64,000 nucleotides of DNA from Cladorrhinum sp. PSN259. Its lineage: Eukaryota; Ascomycota; Sordariomycetes; Sordariales; Podosporaceae. The stretch is from assembly GCA_033725935.1 (NCBI GenBank), contig MU867090.1:1-64000 (forward strand), read 5' to 3'. How positions within the stretch are numbered: the first letter of the stretch is position 1; each line of letters begins with the position of its first letter. Made by a program: the position numbers and the translations under genes. Below the pieces are notes generated by a model, which saw nothing but the letters and a program-made list of their open reading frames with translations, searched no databases and was not told where the DNA came from. This document shows, one piece after another, positions 23,746-34,861 of this stretch.

Positions 23746-24835
23746 GATGAATGGATAGCGGGGAATTGAGGTCTGCTTTGTCTGTTTTCGTCCGGCTTGT
23801 GGCCTGCGAGTGATATGGGAAAGAGGGTTGCCGATGCTTCCTGCTAAAACACAAAGTCTGTTTCCAAGTCAAACCAACACAACAGCCAACCGCCGTTCTT
23901 ATGGAGGATCTTGAGAGAAGGATATAAACATGAATTGCCCCCTTAAGAAGGCTGTGGTCAACAAACATGTCCTGACATGATGCGCACTGCGCTCTGGCAA
24001 TTCCACTTTTAATGTCTGTCTGTGTAACTCTAACTCGAACAGGTGGGCTGCACACTCATGGAGGACGCCGGGCACTTTCCGTTGTGAAGTCGTTGGCCAA
24101 ATCACTGGGCAGCAACACATCGGATTTGCCACCGTTTTTCAGGGCTGCGAGCGAGCTGTCAGTGGCATTTCTGCAGGCAGATATTGCGTTGAGTCGACAG
24201 AGTCAAATCACAGAGATTTACGCCGAGGCCTCCTTTCTTAGGCATCGATGTGTGGGTGAGTAAGGCACCAGAGCAGTGTCAGCAAATTGATTTGGTCCTC
24301 ACCGCTTGGCGTCCTCCATTGGGAACTCCGGTCCACAGCCACGCAGCCTTCAACCCAAGGCAGTTTGAACACATTCCAGATAGAAACTTTGTGGCTGGGG
24401 TCAGAGCTTGTCGTCGCCCGACATTTGTGTGGTGGATTTTTGTCCACTCATTTCAGTTCAGCACCACCTCCACCTCGTGCAGACGGCAGACAACGATCGG
24501 TGTAAAACATCAAGGTTTGGCATCAACAGCGTTCATCGTGAACACGCACACAAAAAGAGTTGAAGTTTTGCCACCGCGCGAGGCCTCAATCGCACAGCAA
24601 CAGATCCGCCAGCAGGGCTAGAATCGCTCTCCTCCTCAGAACTGCCACAATTGCCCAGATGTCACAGATGCCACAGATGCCGCAGCCCCAAGGCTTTGTT
24701 GGGGATGCTCTGGCTCGGGACAACGCCAGTAGATCCCGTGCAGGTCACCATTTGACATGAAGGTACTTATATGCCATAAGTGCCGTTGACAATCCGTCTC
24801 CTTCCCGTCCATCTTTCCCGGACACAAACCGCACA
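23746..24835. other. Shared promoter region of two divergent genes
   Basis: About 1.1 kb between the start codons of the AAA ATPase (-) and the membrane-anchored protein (+). Several frames of 60-120 codons exist but none has a splice partner or motif. At 24655-24690 there is a short repeat of a CAGATG/CCGCAG-like hexamer. I see no other feature. Confidence 0.55.
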
Positions 24836-26803
24836 ATGGCGGACTCGGACACATCAACAATCGACCCGGTCGGGGTGGCATCGATGGTCGCCTCGATAGC
24901 CTCGGCCTTTATCGCCATCGTCACCCTCCTCACCGTCTACCTCGCCGCAATGCAGCTCGCGTCCCAGAACCGGATGTATAGGCTCGGCCTCTCCTGGCGC
25001 GCCATCGGGCCCTGGAAACACCGGGTAGCGAGCTCGAGCTATCTGGGACTCCGCCGTAGAGTCTACGTCCCTGCCGTGAGCCTCAGCTCGCTCGTCGACA
25101 ACAACTGGAATCCCGAGTTGGCCTTCCCTGCCGGGTTCCCTAAAGACGCACGAAAGGCCCCAGGCTCGGACCCGGAAGGATCCCTGAATGTGCAGGCCAA
25201 GGCGAGCTGGGTAAACTTCGTCCAGGCCCTTGGTCTGTCGGCCGAATCGTCGTCGGACAAGAAGGATTTCTACGAGATGCAGGATGCCTCCGAGCTGGTC
25301 AACGGTGTTGTCCCCATGCCGTGGTCAGGCAAAGACCTCGTCGGCATCTGCTCCATCCTCGGCTTCCAATCGCACGAGGAGAAGCCCAGCCACAGAGACC
25401 CCATGCCCCTTCCGATGCAATGGTCTGGGCCGCTGGGCTGGCTCCAGTTTCGATCAAGTCCCAACGGCTGCATCGTCGAGTTCCGAAGGCGCATGCACCC
25501 GGTGAATCAGATTCCCAACAAAATTCACCAGCACTGGCGAGCCTCGAAGATGCCAGACGGAAAGCACTTCCTCTGCTCCCGCCTTTGGAACACCATTGGT
25601 GGCTTGCTCCTCGCCGACGGCAGCGTGCTCTACCTGGGAGGCTCAAACAGAAGGGTGGGCCCGCGTGACATGGATCTCGAGACGGATAAGGAAGGCGAAC
25701 CCACCCAGGCAAAGCTCCTTGACGATCTCACATCGGCGGACCTGTCCAGCGAGGAGATCCTATCGAAGCTGTATGGCAGGAAAAAAAAGGATCGTCCCGA
25801 GGCACTCCGCGGCGACGCCAACCACAACCCCACTCAGGCTGAGCGCTTCAGGGGCGACCAATCCTCCGGTAGGCCTGATATCCTCGAGTCCCTGCTCGCG
25901 GGAAAACTCGAAAAGCTGCAAGACTCCTGCGGACGAAAGGAGCTGCTGCGTCCTAGTCCCGGTCTCCTCACCATCAACATCCACGGCGAACTGGCGTACA
26001 GCCGGGGCTTAGCTATGGATAAATGCCAGGAATACGACCGCAAGTACATCACCCACGACGAAGAGTACGATGTCAAGCAGTTCACCCACAACATCGGCGA
26101 TCTCTACATGGACGAGCCACTGCTAGCGAAGCTGAAGGACGCCCTGCTCCTCCTCCGACCTGACGGTTTCTATTTCTCCCCCACCCGCATCCTGGTAGCA
26201 GACCTGGACGAGGCCTATGATCATATTGAGCAGCAATCAAACAGGTTGATGCACATCTTCCCAGAGGTCAGTGGCAAGTCACCTTTCGCCGCGGAGGCGC
26301 TTCATCTCCACCACGCCATGGCTCTCTGCAATAACCTGCAGAGCACACGCAAGACCTCCAACGCTGTCTTTTCGGTTGACGACATGCGCATCCTCGCTAT
26401 GGCATCGCACTCACTCCAGCCGATCATCTCGGGCACCAAGCCCGGCTCGTCCAGCAACGGTAAAGACCTATTCTGGGCCATGCTATACAGTCGCGATCTC
26501 TCGCAGCACATTCGCGAATCGCTGAAACCCGACAACATGGCCCAGTTTGCTACCGCCAAGGTCGTCTGCCAGAACGGGGTTCTGAGCTGCGCGTCTCTGC
26601 CGGGGCTGTGTGGATCTGACCCCTTGGAGGAGAAGACGGCGCAATACAGCGTACCGCTGGTTGCGGACGGTGAATATACCGGGTTGCAGGTCATGGCGGC
26701 ACTGGCCGACGTTTTCATCACCTATTATTGGATCGACAAGAAATGGGTCACGGATGTGGCTGTGTACGACTGGACTATCCCCCAAAGTGTTACGATGTGT
26801 TGA
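24836..26803 (+). CDS. Unknown single-exon protein with N-terminal membrane anchor
   Basis: One long exon of 655 aa; the ATG is in good context (CACAATGGC). A hydrophobic helix near residues 14-38 (VASIASAFIAIVTLLTVYLA) is followed by a polar, mostly soluble body. That fits a protein anchored by one N-terminal helix. The central part (about 285-370) is charged and probably disordered; the C-terminal 200 residues look globular (several Leu/Ala-rich helices, Trp and Tyr near the end). I do not recognise a family. The composition is GC-rich and codon use is clean, so it is not a decayed gene. It shares its promoter region with the AAA ATPase, which could mean co-regulation; nothing in the protein points to a shared mechanism. 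Confidence 0.8.
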   Translation: MADSDTSTIDPVGVASMVASIASAFIAIVTLLTVYLAAMQLASQNRMYRLGLSWRAIGPWKHRVASSSYLGLRRRVYVPAVSLSSLVDNNWNPELAFPAGFPKDARKAPGSDPEGSLNVQAKASWVNFVQALGLSAESSSDKKDFYEMQDASELVNGVVPMPWSGKDLVGICSILGFQSHEEKPSHRDPMPLPMQWSGPLGWLQFRSSPNGCIVEFRRRMHPVNQIPNKIHQHWRASKMPDGKHFLCSRLWNTIGGLLLADGSVLYLGGSNRRVGPRDMDLETDKEGEPTQAKLLDDLTSADLSSEEILSKLYGRKKKDRPEALRGDANHNPTQAERFRGDQSSGRPDILESLLAGKLEKLQDSCGRKELLRPSPGLLTINIHGELAYSRGLAMDKCQEYDRKYITHDEEYDVKQFTHNIGDLYMDEPLLAKLKDALLLLRPDGFYFSPTRILVADLDEAYDHIEQQSNRLMHIFPEVSGKSPFAAEALHLHHAMALCNNLQSTRKTSNAVFSVDDMRILAMASHSLQPIISGTKPGSSSNGKDLFWAMLYSRDLSQHIRESLKPDNMAQFATAKVVCQNGVLSCASLPGLCGSDPLEEKTAQYSVPLVADGEYTGLQVMAALADVFITYYWIDKKWVTDVAVYDWTIPQSVTMC

Positions 26804-27512
26804 GGTTGCTATACTAGGCGGGGTATTGGTTGGGAAGAGGGCTTCTCATTTGTGTTGAAGTGTGGGCCATAGGCTTGTCTTTTCTTTACTCAGGAGGCCG
26901 CGAAAGGGATATATTATTAGTGCTGTAGGATATCGTGGTATAGACAACAAGTTTTAAGCAGTCGCTGCGGGCGGTGGAGGAGAGAATGGTAATATAGGTG
27001 CCTGACGACTTTAGATAGTACAGCGAATTTAACGAGAGATACGACAGAGCTTTCAGTTCAGATCTCTAGTATTGGCTCTGGTCTCTGCTTTGCTGCAAAA
27101 GGTCGCCTTGTTTTCGACAACCACTATACCGAGCTAAGGTAGCAGTTATTTACTAGTAGTGTGACAGGAGTTTTGTGTAGGATCGGTTCTATTAAACCTG
27201 CTCTTTGATGATCCTACATGTCCTGTTCCTGCCCGTGCAGAAATGTGCACAAGGACTAATTGTCAAGTTGGACGCTGGCTGACATATCAATGTAACTTCT
27301 TCTGAACACTCTCACTCGTCACCTGTTGTGTATGTGGCCCACCATGTGTGGCCCCCACCCTGCTGCAGCCGGGGCAACCCCCGGCTGTGCTGCAGCGAGC
27401 CAAGAATGTGCAGTAGGTGGTTTGCATGTGGTGGGATTTCTTCTCTCTCGCACATCATCAGAATCCATTACCTTTTTTTCCCCCATCGTTGCCATACCAT
27501 ATCACCGCAAAC
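26804..27512. other. Intergenic, no gene seen
   Basis: Probable 3' end of the upstream gene and promoter of the next. Only short frames without support. Confidence 0.6.
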
Positions 27513-28198
27513 ATGCCGCTGGCGTCTACTCCCGTATATCTTCTAACAGAACTCTCCCCCGAGGTAAGTAATTAGTATTTCAACCGACTCGAGGTGGGTG
27601 GACTGGATTGTTCCAGAATTTCAGCTAATAACAAAACAAAAAAACACCACAGGTCGTCAGTCGATTCCTCGCTGACGCCTACGCCTACAGCGAGGGACTC
27701 GCCCCCGGCGCGCCGCAGAATCTAAACGTCATTTCAGCCCAATCAACAGCAGACACCACCGTGGGCGGTATCATTGAGCCGGAAGATGACGACGACGACG
27801 ATGACGACAAGAAGGCAGAGATGGTAGCACGCAAACTCGAGTCGCCTGCGACTAAAGTATTCGTCATCTTGGATTCGCGCTCCGCCCGAGACGACACGGC
27901 TCTGCTAGTGGAGCGCACCAGCCGCGGCGCTGATAATGGCGACATGCCCGACGCCCCAAGTCACGTTGAGACGGCGCGCGTCAAGTTCAGCGCGGTGCAA
28001 AGCTTGGTTCTGAGTCTCGAGATAGCCAACATCAGCTTCGTCGAGATTCAGTCGATCGCTTCCCGAGGTCCCGGCGGCGCTTATGATCCTGGGCCGCATG
28101 TTGGTAGTGGTCCGCCGCCGCGGAAGGGTGGGCCTGCCCCAAGAAAGCAGCTACGGCCAGGATTACCAGAGGTGGAAGATGGCTCGGACGGTCAATAG
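27513..28198 (+). CDS. Small acidic fungal protein, DUF6924-like
   Basis: Two exons, 27513-27563 and 27653-28198, with an 89-nt GT-AG intron; 198 aa. After the short first exon come a run of eight Asp near residue 55, then TKVFVILDSRSARDDTALLV, a loop, and VKFSAVQSLVLSLEIANISF. The order VILDSRS...DDTALLV...LEIANISFVE resembles the small fungal domain I know as DUF6924, whose members contain a similar 'DERS..D.T.LLV' and 'LEIANM.FEE' pattern; this match is from memory and not certain. The C-terminus is Pro/Gly/Arg-rich and probably disordered. It ends about 240 bp before the left end of the inverted-repeat element. Function unknown. Confidence 0.7.
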
Positions 28199-28434
28199 TC
28201 GGTGGCAGGTCGACCTTCATATCGGGTCGTGACACCAGAATCTTCAGTCTTCCCATAGCCATATCCCGTTGAAGCACATCGCCTCCCTCATGCTGCGTGA
28301 TATGTTGGTTAATGTCGAGATTTTGATTGACGGCTTGGGTGGGGCGGAACTGTTTACGGAGGGAAATGATCATGAAGAGAGGGTGAGGGTTGTCAAACTG
28401 AGTGACAGATGGCAATGTCCTTCTTTGTTAATTC

Positions 28435-29843
28435 AGAGCGTTATCGGGCATAACCGGAAGAAAAAATAGCGCGAATAATGATTATATAATTATATATACT
28501 TTATACATGGCTCGATTGATAAGGCACGACTCGGTCGTAGGCGCCACGACAACGCCCACAACCACGATCTCGCGATACCTTCAACTGTCGCCAGATGTGG
28601 TGATAAAGATGGCAATGTTAAAACATTGAGAAACCAAATAAAAAAAAATAAAAAAAAGGGGAGAGAGAGAGAGAGAGAGATGTCAGTTGGCTAGAATAAT
28701 TGAAATAGAAAACTAAATACACCCCAGATGCTGGACTATTTAAAATTGGTGGCAATCCTATTAGGGGCATTCCCATCCCTACTATTAAATGACAGTAGGG
28801 ATGGCCCTCTTTGAGGGAGCTTATTGATTGTATACATATAATATCGATTGATTAAGCTAACTTTCTAGCCTCCTTAACCACCTTCTCCAACGACCCTTTC
28901 AAATTCAGTTAGGGATCCTCCATCTTCTAAATATAAATATTCAAAAGCTGCTCATCTTCAGAATTCAGCCCCTTACCGTTAACCCTCTCCCCGAATTCTA
29001 ATCTTTAGCTCAAATAGATTTCTTATTCCCAAGCGATCTAAATAAAGGCTAAAGCGAGCCCTGCCAAGGGCATAGCGGTATATGAATAAATAATAAATAA
29101 AGGCTAAAAGATATCCCAGGTTTACATAATCTGTTAGGTTTTCTTCGATCTAATAGGTATTTTAAATAAATTTAGCTAATGTCTTCAGACTTTCTTTTAA
29201 ATTCTTTAATATCTTAGGTAAGGAGTTTAGTCTCTTCGAAGACGACCTTCCTATTTATACGGAATAAAAGATAATATCTAGGTACCTTTAAGTAGCGTTT
29301 GCCATTATTACTATTATTCTTATTCTTCTTAGAAGGTATCTAATATAATTAGCTTTATAAAGGTATCGGAATCGGGCTAATTATGCCTTACTAAAGTATT
29401 GGGATAGGATTATAAGAGTTCTTCTTCGCTCGCGGGTTCGGACTATAAGGCAGCGTTTTATTAGCTAGCACGGGGACAAGCCCTCTTACGAATACAACAG
29501 GACTTACTAATACGGTCTCTCGACGAGGTTTAAGTATATTGTAAAAGGAAGAAGATAGGTAGGATGGAGATGGATAGAAAGAATATATTTCAAGTGGAAG
29601 ATAGATTGCGAAGGTTGCCTAATGGTTCTTGATTAAGTGCACCCAGGGCAAATGCCCTGACAGCTGGCCTTATCACCACATCTGGCGACAGTTGAAGGTA
29701 TCGCGAGATCTTGGTTGTTGGCGTTGTCGTGGCGCCTGCGACCGAGTCGTGCCTTATCAATCGAGCCATGTATAAAGTATATATATAATGATATAATAAT
29801 TATTCGCGTTATTTTTTCTTCCAGTTATACCCGATAACGCTCT
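28435..29843. mobile_element. 1.4-kb AT-rich element with about 170-bp inverted repeats, RIP-like interior
   Basis: A left repeat at about 28435-28607 and its reverse complement at about 29667-29843 share some 170 bp with scattered mismatches. Both begin AGAGCGTTATCGGG and include the block ATGGCTCGATTGATAAGG. The interior is strongly AT-rich, full of stop codons, and to the eye rich in TpA and poor in CpA/TpG, as after repeat-induced point mutation. It also holds a (GA)n tract at about 28661-28680. The boundary is uncertain. A 3-bp TCA duplication would fit ends at 28436 and 29842, but 37 bp around the left end (28422-28458) recur at 49400-49436, 13 of them outside the inverted repeat. Confidence 0.8.
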
Positions 29844-32800
29844 CACGTATATCACAATTAGGGGCATTCGAAGGCCTAGCTTGATGGACACCCCGAACAT
29901 CAACCACCAGATTTTGAATGGAGATGTACCCTCCTCTGGTTCTCATGGATGCTTTGCCGCTAACTGACGGTTTATCTTTTCCCCCTTCATTCGGTGTTTC
30001 TTCTCGTATGCCGCTTGCTTGCGCTTTGAAAGGCATATCTGATGTTCCCGAAAGTGGTGAACCAACTGACAAGCGCTCGGTAGATCGAGATCTCCGCTCA
30101 TCATTATCCGAACTCAAGCCATAGGTGATTTGTGGTATCAGCGCAGCGCCATCCTGCTGACTGCTGGCCACCAAAGGTTTCTTAATACTGCCCCGAGAGG
30201 TTGAAGCGGCTGATCGTATTGGCAATGTGGGCGGTTGTCCAGCGGATAGATTTTGTCGCCTTCGTAGACTTGATTGTGGATGAGTGTATGGTAAAGGGTG
30301 GCTTGTTTCGTTTGCCGCAGAACCCAACAAGGTTTCCCGCTTAGGACCTGTTGCTGGGTCAGCAACAATCATAGCATCAAGTATTTCGGAGACTTACCTA
30401 GTTGTTTGGACCATTTGCTTTTGTGGGAAGGTAGTGATGAATCTGCTGAAGCTGATAGCTCTAGTACATACTCATCCACTTCTGGCTTTTTTGCTGGCTT
30501 TTTTGCTGGCTTTTTGGGCAAAGCACTATCTGCGACCGATGCTTGGCTAGAGCGGTGTTCAAGGGTTACCAACTCTTGATGTTGGCTATCCAGTCTAACT
30601 TGCTTCTGAAGGGTGCTGGGCTCCGAAGTGGATTGTGAAGGTGGTGGTTCCGGCGGTTGCTGCTCTTCCGATACTATCGCCTCGGGAATTTGTTCGAGAT
30701 CAAAACTCAGCAGTGTCGCTTGTAGAGGTGAATCTCTCTGAGCTTTCAACAACTGCAGAAATTGAGATTCTCCTATACCGCCAGCAATAGCCCAATCCAC
30801 TGCGTTTCTTCCTCGAGAATCCTGAAACCGAATGTCTGAGTCGTATCGAACAATCTGCCTGATGAAACTAGCATTTCCAGTAGATGCGGCGAACATCAGC
30901 AAGGTGATTCCTGGAACCCAGTTTGTCTCATCCATGACTCGTAACATCTCGTTAGGGCACCATTGCAAAAGATATCTAATCGCTCCATCAACCTCCTTTT
31001 GACAGGGCTTGGGAGCTATTGCCCTGATTCCCGAATCTGGATGCCATAAATGGGTAATATTCGGGGATCTTTCCCTTTCTTCTACCAACGTGCGAAGGTA
31101 GGCAGTTCTTGAAACAAGCCGTCCCGCCGCGGCGTGGACAGCCCTGACTATACCCTCCTGATCCTTCAACAAGTGTCCAAGTGAGTTTAGCAGGTCCGTT
31201 AAATTGCCTATCTCTCGATTAATGACATCGATTTCGTGTTTCGTCCTTTGCCTTTCTTGTTGTCGAGAGTTCAACTCGTCAATATGCGTACGACATTGCT
31301 CGGATTCAGTTGCTAAATCCCAGATAAGCCGTACAAAATCACGGCAGTCCGTACGGAGCCTCATCTGTGTCCCAATTGGTGGGCGTGTAGAGTAGATTGA
31401 GCGTTTTTCGGAAGGGTCGCAGGAAAGTTTGACCACCCATAGCCAGTATCGACCGATATTTTCTTTTTTTATACAAACTCTTAGGAATGAAGAGGGTCCG
31501 GCTACGTTGCAGATAGCCTTCACTCCCGAGCATGCCAGACTTGTCCACAGCGCAGGAACTGTTGATAGTGGTGTGGGTGGGTTGTTGTCAACGTAAAGAT
31601 ATGGCTTGGGTTCTCTATGACCTGTAGTTGACTGACGAAAGTATTCCAACGCCAAGATGAAGTAGCCAGTTGTCTCAGGGTTTGCTTCAGACATGGGCAA
31701 AGTATAGTGGAACCTCACTAGAAATAGTCTTTGGTTCGTTTCGAAGTCCTGCTCGCTGGGTGGGCGGATCATTGCCATTTCGCTTTCGAAGCTCTCTGCT
31801 GGGTACACCTCATCGATCCTAGCATTCCACGGATACCTGGGCTCGGGGCGAAGGTAAAGCCAATAAGATTTATCGTCTGATGGGTCGATAGCATTTACTC
31901 GATCAGTCCGAACCATGATATCTCTCGGTGGTGGTATTGCGGAGGGCTTTGGGATGCAGACAGTATCAAGACCGTGCGGACGGAAGAAGACCTGATTGAC
32001 ACCGGAGGTAGAAGTCTCCAGTATCAAAGGAACTGCTGCCGCGTACGAAGGCGAGTTTCTCGGACCGCACGACAATAGTCCGTAGACAATATTTTCGGGA
32101 GATGGTTGTAGTGATGGACGCTTGGGTGGTGGAGGACCGTCAACAAGGGATATTCGTAAACCCATGATTCCCCCAAATATCCCCGTTGAATTCTGGATGC
32201 ATCTGCCGGAAAAGTCTCGAGATTGTTGGACAATATCACCGCACCGATCGAAGGCTGAAGGCGACGTCGCAAGTACGCCGCAGGACACCAGCGGGGGAGA
32301 TGTATGCGTTCGTCGGCCCGGTTCGGTCACTGTCCCAAGTGACCAAGCCATTATCGAGTCGTCGGGCGTCCGTTTCATGATGGCTTCCTGCAAACGGCCA
32401 AACGCATCTTTGAGCCCTTCACCATAGATTGGGCTTATTCTCACGTCAAATATGCCAAGCAGGCAATATGCCATATCTTCGTGTCTCGTAGTTGTCCTTC
32501 TTGACGCCCAAGACATTCTCTGGGCAACGCTGCACGCCTCTAAGCTCTTGATTCCTGTCAGAATATCGTGGGGTATTCCCGTCGCTTCCATGATCGAATG
32601 TGATAGGGATGATTTGTTCCCAAGTCGATTCCAAGAGGCGTCGAAGAAGGCAACCTTGGGCGGGGCCAGGAGCTCCTGCAGCGTCCATCCGCGCGTGAAC
32701 CATCGGCTCTTGGCGATAGCGTCAGGCTGGCCCAGTTCAACATCGGATAGATAGGCGTAGCAAATGGCCGATTTCTGGTACCAACGAAACATGGAATTGA

Positions 32801-33068
32801 TTGCCTCGCTCAGCTCAACAGCGCTTTTCTTGTCGATGCAACAAGTATCGATCCATGCGTAATGTATTCCATCTTTCTGGGCTTGTTCGCAAGTCCGTTC
32901 CAGCTTTTCCTTCTTTGAGCGATCGCAATTGTCAAGATTTTGCACGTCCTCATAAGAGAGCTCGTCCTCCTCGTTGTGGCGCCATGTATGTGATAGGATG
33001 GCGTATGGTTCTGTCGGATCTTGGTGGAACTTCTTTAGGCGCTTGGTGTGAACGTCAATTAGTCGCAT
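29809..33068 (-). CDS. HET-domain protein with ankyrin-like segment and transposon-derived C-terminus
   Basis: Two exons on the minus strand, 33068-30398 and 30347-29809, with a 50-nt GT-AG intron; 1069 aa. The N-terminus is a classic HET domain of the HET-D/HET-E relatives: MRLIDVHTKRL at the start, AILSHTW, YAWIDTCCIDK, then SRWFTRGWTLQELLAP and DMAYCLLGIFDV, spanning about residues 20-215. The middle (about 215-640) is a conserved beta-rich region of unknown role. A coiled-coil-like stretch and a short ankyrin-like stretch (TLLMFAASTGN...) lie near 730-790. The tail is Ser/Pro/Lys-rich. The last dozen codons and the stop lie inside the right inverted repeat of the neighbouring element. HET domains trigger cell death in heterokaryon incompatibility; which partner it recognises is unknown. 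Confidence 0.87.
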
Positions 33069-34861
33069 TTTGTTCGGTAAAAGCGGGGTTTGTATCTAAA
33101 CGTAGCGCGCAATGCTCATTAGTTCTCTGCTTCTAATTGGTTTGCTAATAGCTAGGGAAGTGGGGTCGTTACGGTTAAGATTATGACCTGGCAATTTTGG
33201 GCGTGCTATTGCAGCTGTTGGGTCTCTGCGACCGATGCTTGAGGACGCCGTGAGTTCCAGGTTTGCACACAGAGATGGAAGCATTGAAGATGTCAGGTCT
33301 TGCAATTGAGGCAGCCGCCAAGGCAGTCTGCTCGCATTCCGTCTCCCCGTCCCGCCCCAACCTGGAAAACCTTCAGGCACGTGAATGGCGTTTTCCCCTG
33401 AATATCACTGGTCACGTCCTAATGCGTGCCGCAGATGACAACCTGAAAAATATGAAGTGTCAATCAGAACTGCATCGCATGTGTCTCGGGCCCTTCTCTT
33501 GTGGCAGCTAAGAGTCAATATCTAGTAATTCTAAGGATTTAAAGCACTGGTAGAAACTTTTGCGTTTATATTTATTTATTTTTTTCCTTTTTTTTTTTAA
33601 CCCGGAATAAAAGAACATCAACTGAATCTACCAATTCTTTCCGATCAGCGGTAATATCACGATCGATTTACCCTGGGAGCTGCTTCTCATCTGCGTACCA
33701 GGTCTTACATATTCTGATTGTTCTCAAAAATATTCCTCACTTCCCTCTGTCAAGAAAAAGAGCATCAAAATGGTGCTTTTCGGGTTATGGTGTATAAAAT
33801 ATATATCCAAATTTAATAATAGGTAATGGGATGAACCCCATAACCCGTCATTCGTATTTTGTGTTTTTACATACAATAGATTCAAGAGGAATTCCCGGAT
33901 ATTTTGTTTCTTTTTTACTCTGGTGGGCGGGCTGATTTTATACTTGTCATTTTTTTGTTTGAGTGCGATAATCATTCTATTTCTTCGTCAAACTATAATA
34001 ACAAAATACAAACATACCTCCCATCACATTTCCCAACCGTCGACCCCCGGTCATAATCATTAATTCATCACACCATTACTTCACAAGAATATAAGGAACT
34101 ACGGTATGGCGTTCCAAGGAAATGTTACGGACCTGACTCGCGCTCTCCAACAAGGCCGACCCGTCAGAAACCACGAGCTTACATATGCAAGCCTCGCGAC
34201 CCTTTCAACCATGACAGCCTTGGTGTCGGACGCCGCTGGCGCGCCGAGGCTGCCACTCGGGCTGCCAAGTTCACCACTACTACCATCACCGAGAAGGTTC
34301 AGTTCATGGCCAGCACGCAGCCGTACAACACCGCGGCAATTCGTATCAATATCCGGTCCGTTCTAAGATCACTCTATGACGTCACTGTCCGTACCGCACT
34401 CCCGGCAGCCCAGGGCAAGTGACGGAGCGTACGAGAACAATACCGTCGATTTAACTCCGGCAAGTTCTACCAACTCTCGTGGCGACCAAGGCAGTTATTT
34501 CTATAAGTAGGTATGCTCGAAAATAGAATGGCTAGACTGTTGTGTCATCGCGAATTTCATGCCAGTCCGAGTCTCAAACTGCGGTAGTCGATAACGGTAC
34601 GATCCCTACCCGAACCTAAGGAAAAGAAGGAGCAGAAAAATGACTCGGAGTGTACCAAAGGCTAAAGAGATGGTACAGGCTACGACGGAGGAGGACGAGG
34701 AAGAAAATAGACTAGAATCTCATTTCACTTCTAGCGGAGGGAACAGAATTTGAACTTGAAACAAATTGTGAAGCACATGCAGACGTCGGTAAAATCATTT
34801 ATTTGAAAAAAATAACAATGCCGCCAAAGCAGCTACTAACATACCCACAAGAACTCGGTCT
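33069..34861. other. Intergenic; one possible decayed frame
   Basis: Poly(T) and AT-rich tracts near 33580-33600 and 33720-34000. At 34106 an ATG follows a plausible leader, but the frame breaks after about 50 codons and protein-like sequence seems to continue in another frame to about 34420, so at most a decayed gene. No transcript model is supported. Confidence 0.45.

Noticed and set aside
34681..34780. tRNA-like pattern on the minus strand
   Set aside because: A GAATTTGAAC box is present, but no cloverleaf stems can be formed.
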